Positions 58,535 through 64,000 of a stretch of DNA of 64,000 nucleotides are shown in pieces; the stretch's first letter is position 1, and each line of letters opens with the position of its first letter. The stretch lies in contig LN899469.1 in assembly GCA_001458075.1 (NCBI GenBank), forward strand, positions 1,090,659-1,154,658, in the 5' to 3' direction. Source of the stretch: Idiomarinaceae bacterium HL-53. GTDB taxonomy: Bacteria; Pseudomonadota; Gammaproteobacteria; Enterobacterales; Alteromonadaceae. Under the pieces are notes generated by a model. That model did no database searches and was not told the DNA's origin. It saw only the letters and a program-made list of their open reading frames with translations. Position numbers and translations under genes: made by a program.

Positions 58535-58861
58535 ATGAGTGATAAGATTGTTCAGCTAAGTGACGACAGCTTTGACGCTGACGTAATCAACGCTGACCAG
58601 CCAGTCCTTGTCGATTTTTGGGCTGAGTGGTGTGGGCCGTGCAAAATGATCGCGCCAATTCTTGATGAAGTCGCGACAGAGTTTGATGGCAAGTTGAAAG
58701 TGGGTAAGCTGAATGTAGATCACAACAATCAAACGCCTCCTAAGTACAATATTCGTGGTATTCCAACGCTCTTATTGTTCAAGAACGGTGAAGTTGTGGG
58801 TACGAAAGTAGGTGCCATGTCAAAAACTCAGTTAGCTGAGTTCATCAACGAGCACGTTTAA
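58535..58861 (+). CDS. trxA: Thioredoxin 1
   Basis: The product has 108 residues with the active site WCGPC (Trp32-Cys36) in the [14 protein letters not shown] motif and the cis-Pro loop GIPTLLLF. It reduces protein disulfides, including those of ribonucleotide reductase. GGAG lies seven bases before the ATG. It precedes rho as in E. coli. Confidence 0.97.
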   Translation: MSDKIVQLSDDSFDADVINADQPVLVDFWAEWCGPCKMIAPILDEVATEFDGKLKVGKLNVDHNNQTPPKYNIRGIPTLLLFKNGEVVGTKVGAMSKTQLAEFINEHV

Positions 58862-59142
58862 TACGTAAGTTTTAGCCGCTGTTGCAGTGGGGTTGTGAAA
58901 TGCTCATGAGAGTACCGCGCTGCAACAAAGCGGTTAAAAACTGGACGTTCCTCGAATTTGGTGTTACTTTTATTTCCATCGCACTTCTAAGGCCTTCATT
59001 GACTTTCCCGAGGCCTACTGAGTAACAGGATTTCCGTAGAGCTAGATAACCGCAGTTGCGTACTTTGAGTGCTCACAAGTGGTGTGCTAGCGATAACTTA
59101 ATCAACTGAAACAATAATCAAAGACCAACCAACCTACCGCTT
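58862..59142 (+). other. Structured rho leader, with a possible 41-codon leader ORF
   Basis: The longest gap in the window. An 18-bp stem with a two-base bulge forms from TTTTAGCCGCTGTTGCAG (58870-58887) and its complement at 58920-58939, with a loop of about 32 bases. There is no T run after it, so it does not look like a simple trxA terminator. A 41-codon ORF (58900-59025, ATG CTC ATG AGA..., with GGGG seven bases before it) could be a leader peptide like rhoL of E. coli, though no sequence likeness was seen. rho itself has no clear ribosome site upstream. In E. coli the rho leader serves Rho autoregulation; the same is inferred here. Confidence 0.4.
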
Positions 59143-60405
59143 ATGAATCTAACAGAACTGAAAAACAAACCTGTCAATGAACTGGTCGAACTCGCAGCCA
59201 GCATGGGTTTAGACAATATGGCCCGCCTGCGCAAGCAGGACATTATTTTTGCAATTTTAAAAGCCCACGCGAAAAGTGGTGAAGATATTTTCGGCGACGG
59301 TGTGCTGGAAATCCTCCAAGATGGATTTGGTTTTTTAAGGTCGGGTGACTCCTCTTATTTAGCTGGACCAGACGATATTTACGTATCTCCAAGCCAAATT
59401 CGTCGGTTTAACTTGCGCACGGGTGACACGGTCGCCGGCAAGATAAGACCCCCAAAAGATGGCGAGCGCTACTTCGCACTCTTGAAGATTCGAGAAGTTA
59501 ATTTCGACAAGCCAGAAAACTCCCGCAACAAAATTCTTTTTGAAAACTTAACGCCACTGCACGCCAATGAACGCATGGTGATGGAGCGTGGTAACGGCTC
59601 TACAGAAGACATTACAGCACGTATCCTCGATTTGGCCTCACCGATCGGTAAAGGGCAACGTGGATTGATCGTCGCGCCTCCGAAAGCGGGTAAAACGCTT
59701 CTATTGCAAAACATTGCGCAGTCGATCGCAGCAAACCACCCAGACTGTAATTTGATGGTATTGCTGATTGATGAACGACCAGAGGAAGTGACTGAAATGC
59801 AGCGCTTGGTGAAAGGGGAAGTGATTGCTTCTACCTTTGATGAACCAGCGAGCCGTCATGTGCAAGTTGCGGAAATGGTGATCGAGAAAGCGAAGCGTTT
59901 GGTAGAGCATAAGAAAGATGTCGTGATTTTGCTCGACTCGATTACTCGCTTGGCACGTGCGTATAACACGGTGATTCCAAGTTCGGGTAAAGTCTTAACG
60001 GGCGGTGTGGACGCTAATGCCTTGCACAAACCAAAGCGTTTCTTCGGTGCGGCGAGAAATGTGGAAGAGGGTGGAAGTTTAACCATCATTGCGACTGCGT
60101 TGATAGACACGGGCTCAAAAATGGACGAAGTGATTTACGAAGAGTTTAAGGGAACCGGTAATATGGAACTCCACTTAAACCGTAAGATTGCAGAGAAGCG
60201 TGTATTCCCAGCAATCGACTTTAACCGTTCAGGAACTCGCCGTGAAGAGCTACTCACAACGCAGGACGAGCTTCAGAAAATGTGGATTCTGCGCAAAATT
60301 GTGCATCCTATGGGTGAAATTGAAGCGATGGAATTCCTAATTGATAAGCTACAAATGACGAAAACTAACGACGAATTCTTCGAGTCGATGAAACGCCAGA
60401 AGTAG
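59143..60405 (+). CDS. rho: Transcription termination factor Rho
   Basis: The product has 420 residues, the E. coli length. Order: N-terminal helical domain (about 1-47), cold-shock-like RNA-binding domain (about 50-125; [20 protein letters not shown]), and a RecA-type ATPase with Walker [11 protein letters not shown] (about 176-185), Walker [17 protein letters not shown], the Q loop and the R loop. It forms a hexamer that ends transcripts. Confidence 0.98.
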   Translation: MNLTELKNKPVNELVELAASMGLDNMARLRKQDIIFAILKAHAKSGEDIFGDGVLEILQDGFGFLRSGDSSYLAGPDDIYVSPSQIRRFNLRTGDTVAGKIRPPKDGERYFALLKIREVNFDKPENSRNKILFENLTPLHANERMVMERGNGSTEDITARILDLASPIGKGQRGLIVAPPKAGKTLLLQNIAQSIAANHPDCNLMVLLIDERPEEVTEMQRLVKGEVIASTFDEPASRHVQVAEMVIEKAKRLVEHKKDVVILLDSITRLARAYNTVIPSSGKVLTGGVDANALHKPKRFFGAARNVEEGGSLTIIATALIDTGSKMDEVIYEEFKGTGNMELHLNRKIAEKRVFPAIDFNRSGTRREELLTTQDELQKMWILRKIVHPMGEIEAMEFLIDKLQMTKTNDEFFESMKRQK

Positions 60406-60425
60406 TTTGATTTGTTTCTGAAAGG

Positions 60426-60457
60426 AAGCCGTGTAACGAGAGTTACGCGGCTTTTTT
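60426..60457 (+). terminator. Rho-independent terminator after rho
   Basis: AAGCCGTGTAAC (60426-60437) pairs with GTTACGCGGCTT (60442-60453) with one G-U pair and a GAGA loop, followed by T (60454-60457). It lies 21 bases past the rho stop. Confidence 0.88.
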
Positions 60458-60482
60458 GTAGGTTTTTTCAATCGCTTTACAC

Positions 60483-60510
60483 TGAATTTGCGTAATAAAA
60501 GCCCTATAAT
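60483..60510 (+). promoter_or_regulatory. Probable promoter for ubiD-fre
   Basis: A perfect -10 TATAAT (60505-60510) lies 46 bases before ubiD. The -35 is weak (TGAATT at 60483-60488, 16 bases apart). Confidence 0.42.
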
Positions 60511-60555
60511 CAAGTTTCATTTTCCGAGACTGAAACACAATAGTGAGCAGCTTGC

Positions 60556-62028
60556 ATGAAATACCGTGACTTACGTGACTTTATTGAGCAGTTAGAGGCA
60601 CGTGGACAGCTAAAACGCATTACCCGCGAAATAGACCCCTACCTAGAAATGACCGAGATTGCCGACCGTACTTTGAAAGCAGGGGGGCCGGCGCTGCTGT
60701 TTGAAAACCCCAAAGGTTCACAAACCCCGGTACTGGCCAATTTATTCGGTACGCCAGAGCGAGTAGCGCTTGGCATGGGGCAAGCCGATGTGAATGCGTT
60801 AAGAGAAGTAGGTAAATTACTCGCGTATTTGAAAGAGCCAGAGCCACCCGCAGGACTCAAAGATGCAGTCAGTAAATTACCATTACTCAAGAAAGTATTA
60901 AGTATGGGTCCGAGGGTACTCAAGAAGGCACCGTGTCAAGAAGTTGTGGTTGAGGGTGAGCATGTTGATTTAAATACGATCCCTATTCAAACCTGTTGGC
61001 CAGGAGATGTGGCACCACTTGTTACGTGGGGGCTCACGGTGACGCGGGGACCACACAAGAAGCGACAAAATTTAGGTATTTATCGCCAGCAGTTACTTAC
61101 GAAAAATAAACTGATTATGCGTTGGTTAAGTCATCGCGGTGGCGCGATAGACTTTCAGGAGTTTAAGAAGGCACATCCGGGAGAAAAATTCCCCGTAGCA
61201 GTAGCTCTTGGAGCTGATCCTGCAACGATTTTAGGAGCGGTGACGCCGGTACCAGATACATTGTCTGAATATGCATTTGCAGGACTATTGCGAGATAGCA
61301 AAACCGAGGTTGTACAATGTTTGGGAAGCGATCTACAAGTGCCAGCGCAAGCCGAGTTTGTGCTTGAAGGCTATATTGATCCGAATGAAACAGCGCCAGA
61401 AGGACCCTATGGTGATCACACGGGTTATTACAACGAAGTAGACACGTTTCCAGTATTTACCGTTGAGCGTATCACGCATCGGAAGAATCCGATTTATCAC
61501 AGTACCTACACAGGGCGACCGCCAGACGAGCCTGCGATTCTGGGCGTGGCTTTGAACGAAGTATTTGTGCCTATTTTACAAAAGCAATTTCCCGAAATTG
61601 TTGATTTTTATCTCCCGCCAGAAGGGTGTTCATATCGCATGGCGGTTGTGACCATGAAAAAATCATATCCGGGGCATGCAAAGCGGGTCATGATGGGTGT
61701 ATGGAGCTTTTTGCGCCAGTTTATGTATACCAAGTTTGTGATCGTATGCGACGACGATGTGAATGCGCGAGATTGGAAAGATGTCATTTGGGCCATGACC
61801 ACCCGAATGGATCCTGCGCGGGATACGACTTTTGTTGAGAATACCCCGATTGATTACCTCGATTTTGCATCTCCGGTGTCTGGTTTAGGCTCTAAAATGG
61901 GTATGGACGCGACGAATAAATGGCCGGGAGAAACGGATCGTGAGTGGGGCGTACCCATTGAAATGAGCGCTGATGTGAAAGCGCGTGTAGACGACATGTG
62001 GGAAGAATTAGGGATATTGAATGACTGA
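60556..62028 (+). CDS. ubiD: 4-hydroxy-3-polyprenylbenzoate decarboxylase UbiD
   Basis: The product has 490 residues. It removes the carboxyl group of the ubiquinone precursor with prenylated FMN and Mn. The prFMN and catalytic region includes [10 protein letters not shown] (about 173-182), [15 protein letters not shown], and the active-site [15 protein letters not shown] (about 280-294) with the E-(R)-E-type acid residues. It shares an overlap of eight bases with fre, the E. coli order (ubiD-fre). Confidence 0.96.
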   Translation: MKYRDLRDFIEQLEARGQLKRITREIDPYLEMTEIADRTLKAGGPALLFENPKGSQTPVLANLFGTPERVALGMGQADVNALREVGKLLAYLKEPEPPAGLKDAVSKLPLLKKVLSMGPRVLKKAPCQEVVVEGEHVDLNTIPIQTCWPGDVAPLVTWGLTVTRGPHKKRQNLGIYRQQLLTKNKLIMRWLSHRGGAIDFQEFKKAHPGEKFPVAVALGADPATILGAVTPVPDTLSEYAFAGLLRDSKTEVVQCLGSDLQVPAQAEFVLEGYIDPNETAPEGPYGDHTGYYNEVDTFPVFTVERITHRKNPIYHSTYTGRPPDEPAILGVALNEVFVPILQKQFPEIVDFYLPPEGCSYRMAVVTMKKSYPGHAKRVMMGVWSFLRQFMYTKFVIVCDDDVNARDWKDVIWAMTTRMDPARDTTFVENTPIDYLDFASPVSGLGSKMGMDATNKWPGETDREWGVPIEMSADVKARVDDMWEELGILND

Positions 62029-62731
62029 GCTAAACCAATTTTCTTGTGAAGTAATGTCAATTGAACCTCTCACTGAATCGGTGTATCGAGTGCGTCTAAC
62101 GCCCGAAGTACCCCTTAACTTTGTTGCCGGTCAATATATTTCGATCGTGATGAATGCACAGGACTATCGGCCTTTTTCCATTGCATCGGCGCCGTCGGAA
62201 ACTCGTTTTATTGAGCTTCATATTGGTGCTACGCCCGATAATCCCTATGCATGGGAAGTGTTAGAGCGAATGCGTTCAGAGGGGCGAGTTGAGATGACCG
62301 CACCACAAGGCGTTGCGGGGTATCGCGCAAGCAGCGAACGGCCTTTATTGCTAGTTGCAGGCGGTACTGGTTTCTCCTATGCCTGGTCAATTGCTTCTGC
62401 ACATTTGGAATCTGAGAGTCATCGTCCACTTGTTTTCTATTGGGGCGCAAAGCAACAACAAGACCTTTATCAACATGAGGCACTGCTGGCTCTAGCGACA
62501 CGAGACGAGCGCTTTAGTTATCGCCCAGTTTTAGAGTCTCCACCTGCGGATTGGGCTTTTGCGAAGGGCTGGGTGCACCATGCTGTGCTTGCCGATTTTG
62601 AGAGTTTAGCCGAGTTAGATGTATACATTGCAGGGCGCTTTGATATGGTGAAAACGGCTCGCGACGACTTTTACAAAAAAGGGCTTCCGAAAGAGCAGTT
62701 GATGGGAGATGCGCTTAGCTTTATAGATTAG
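62021..62731 (+). CDS. fre: NAD(P)H-flavin reductase Fre
   Basis: The product has 236 residues (LuxG/Fre type). It reduces free flavins. Visible: the flavin-binding [10 protein letters not shown] (about 47-56), the NAD-loop [16 protein letters not shown] and [17 protein letters not shown] near the C-terminus. It overlaps ubiD by eight bases. Together they support flavin and quinone metabolism; reduced FMN supply to UbiD's partner UbiX is a plausible link. Confidence 0.93.
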   Translation: MTELNQFSCEVMSIEPLTESVYRVRLTPEVPLNFVAGQYISIVMNAQDYRPFSIASAPSETRFIELHIGATPDNPYAWEVLERMRSEGRVEMTAPQGVAGYRASSERPLLLVAGGTGFSYAWSIASAHLESESHRPLVFYWGAKQQQDLYQHEALLALATRDERFSYRPVLESPPADWAFAKGWVHHAVLADFESLAELDVYIAGRFDMVKTARDDFYKKGLPKEQLMGDALSFID

Positions 62732-62739
62732 CGATTTGG

Positions 62740-62768
62740 TTGGAAGTCGTTTGAAAGCGCGTTATACT
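62740..62768 (+). promoter_or_regulatory. Sigma-70 promoter for the TPP-riboswitch transcript
   Basis: TTGGAA (62740-62745), 17 bases and TATACT (62763-62768) place a start near 62775, about 20 bases before the riboswitch aptamer. Confidence 0.6.
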
Positions 62769-62795
62769 TCGCGCCAGTCAATGATATTGACGATG

Positions 62796-62880
62796 TTACC
62801 AAAGGGGTGCCGAAAGGCTGAGATGCAATCTGCGAACTCTTTGTACCTGATCCGGTTAATACTGGCGTAGGGATTGGTAA
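62796..62880 (+). ncRNA. TPP (THI-element) riboswitch aptamer
   Basis: The canonical conserved blocks are present in order: GGGGTGCC (62804-62811), GGCTGAGATG (62817-62826) and ACCTGATCCGGTTAATACTGG-type block (62845-62865, ACCTGATCCGG then TTAATACTGGCGTAGGGA). Outer stem P1 is formed by TTACCAA (62796-62802) and TTGGTAA (62874-62880). It binds thiamine pyrophosphate and controls the following TonB-dependent receptor. Confidence 0.95.
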
Positions 62881-62901
62881 GCAACACACCCAAACTCCGC
62901 A

Positions 62902-62941
62902 TAACCGGATCTCATCTTTGTTGGTTTAAAAGAAGAGATCC
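62902..62941 (+). promoter_or_regulatory. TPP riboswitch expression platform: ribosome-site hairpin
   Basis: GGATCTCATCTTT (62907-62919) pairs with AAAGAAGAGATCC (62929-62941) with one A-A mismatch. The right arm holds the ribosome site (AGAAGAGA) of the receptor gene, whose ATG is at 62945, so the hairpin hides it. TAACCGGATC (62902-62911) is also the exact complement of GATCCGGTTA (62849-62858) inside the aptamer, so it can pair there instead when no TPP is bound. This reads as translational repression by TPP. Confidence 0.75.
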
Positions 62942-62944
62942 CAA

Positions 62945-64000
62945 ATGAAATTAAAAACAGCTCTAATTCCATATTTTTCTACACTCATTCTTACTGCGCC
63001 TGTGGCTGCACAAGAAGGCGAAAACGATTCTGACGCAAATGAGAGCATTGAGCGCATCCAAGTGCTCGGTGAGTTTAGAGCAAAGGGAATCGAAGACATT
63101 CCAGCCAGCGTGAGTGTGCTCTCCAAAGAAGATATTGCACAACGCCAAGCCGCTCATATTGAGGACATTCTGGGCATGGCGGCGAATGTCAATATTGCCG
63201 CTGGCGCCTCTCGAGGCCGATTTTTTCAAATCCGTGGTATTGGCGAACGCAGTCAGTTTGTCGATCCAATCAATCCTTCGGTCGGCTTGGTAATTGATGG
63301 GATCAATTATAGTGGTCTCGGTGCTGCAGCAAATACTTTTGACCTGGGGCAGGTTGAAGTTTTTCGGGGTCCGCAGAGCACACGTTTCGGTGCCGACGGC
63401 ATGGCGGGTGTCATTTATTTAACGAGTACTCCCGTGACCGAGTACCGAGATGGAATCTTGGCGGTCGAACGTGGTAACTATGACACATATAGCAGCGGAC
63501 TTGCCGGCACCTGGCGTCACAATGAACAGGCGGCATCACGTATCAGCGTGTATCAGTATGCAAGTGATGGTTTAACTCGTAATATCTTTTTAAATCGCGA
63601 CGATACGCAAGCTCAAGACGAGACCGTGGTGCGCGTAAACACAGATTGGCAGTTGAATAAAGATTGGGCGGGTGTCGTCACTCTGCATCACTTCGACGTC
63701 GATAATGGTTATGACGCGTTTTCATTAGATCTCACTCGAGAAACTTTATCGGACACACCGGGTGTTGACCAGTTACAGAGCACAGCGGGTCGTGTGCGCG
63801 TAAATTATTCTGGTTTTTCTAACTTTGAAACCGAGTTAAGCGTCTCTTTGCTAACCGCTGATGAGCTTTATGCGTTCGATGAAGATTGGGCATTCGAAGG
63901 GATACGCCCAGATTGGGAATACAACTCGTATGATGAATACGCGCGGGAGCGCCGCCAAGGGGAGTTTGAAGTTCGTCTTCTCTCGAATACCCCGCTTGCG
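62945..64000 (+). CDS. TonB-dependent outer-membrane receptor under TPP control, C-terminus beyond window
   Basis: My translation gives 352 uninterrupted codons to the window end. A signal peptide (about 1-21, PVAAQ) is followed by a TonB-box-like ERIQVLG (about 33-39), the plug domain (about 45-165; IPASVSVLSKEDIAQRQA, FFQIRGIGERSQF, VEVFRGPQSTRFG) and the first barrel strands. TonB-dependent receptors under TPP riboswitches are predicted to import thiamine or its phosphates. The barrel end and any inner-membrane transporter partner lie outside the window. Confidence 0.92.
   Translation, partial: MKLKTALIPYFSTLILTAPVAAQEGENDSDANESIERIQVLGEFRAKGIEDIPASVSVLSKEDIAQRQAAHIEDILGMAANVNIAAGASRGRFFQIRGIGERSQFVDPINPSVGLVIDGINYSGLGAAANTFDLGQVEVFRGPQSTRFGADGMAGVIYLTSTPVTEYRDGILAVERGNYDTYSSGLAGTWRHNEQAASRISVYQYASDGLTRNIFLNRDDTQAQDETVVRVNTDWQLNKDWAGVVTLHHFDVDNGYDAFSLDLTRETLSDTPGVDQLQSTAGRVRVNYSGFSNFETELSVSLLTADELYAFDEDWAFEGIRPDWEYNSYDEYARERRQGEFEVRLLSNTPLA

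Overview
This window looks like chromosomal DNA of a marine gammaproteobacterium of the Alteromonadales, most like the Idiomarinaceae (Idiomarina/Pseudidiomarina/Aliidiomarina group). That is an inference from gene order (ubiE-ubiJ-ubiB-tatABC-tatD, gmk-rpoZ-spoT-ridA, rhlB/trxA-rho), from E. coli-like housekeeping proteins and from moderate GC; no rRNA, tRNA, CRISPR array, phage or insertion sequence was seen. Genes are tightly packed and no gene-free stretch reaches 300 bases; the longest is the 281-base rho leader.

Bases 1-11500 are the most accessory part. A truncated M20-family amidohydrolase lipoprotein is followed by a leftward three-gene operon: an unrecognised secreted protein, a TPR plus outer-membrane beta-barrel protein, and a 2368-residue FecR-domain protein made of eight beta-rich modules. 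Divergent from it is an ECF sigma factor / zinc-finger anti-sigma / YbjQ operon. I infer an envelope export or display system for the giant protein.

Bases 11500-23000 hold selO, a DUF1543 gene, rimO-dgt, a three-domain lipoprotein (MliC-like, COG3650-like, META) and a three-gene condensin-like operon: a 1221-residue SMC-type ATPase, a MukE/MksE-like subunit and a MukF/MksF-like subunit, with no Wadjet-type nuclease gene beside it.

Bases 23000-36200 hold signalling and envelope genes: a GGDEF-EAL protein, a chemoreceptor, a divergent azoR/LysR pair whose regulator has no ordinary start codon, an ATP-grasp ligase, a periplasmic binding-like protein, the YdbS/YdbT-like PH-domain pair, a ferredoxin-NADP reductase, an alpha/beta hydrolase and a LemA-M48 peptidase pair.

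Bases 36300-43100 hold gmk, rpoZ, spoT, ridA, an NhaC-family carrier that is probably the methionine transporter MetT because three tandem MetJ boxes precede it, and a GNAT-nitrilase fusion. Bases 43000-58400 hold an EAL-HDOD protein, recG, the ubiquinone and Tat operon with an inserted TagO/VasI-like gene, a 7TMR-DISM diguanylate cyclase, hemB, ppx and rhlB.

Bases 58400-64000 hold trxA, rho with a structured leader, ubiD, fre, and a TPP riboswitch controlling a TonB-dependent receptor that runs off the window end. The riboswitch has a readable expression platform: a hairpin hiding the ribosome site, and a ten-base complement between the aptamer and that hairpin.
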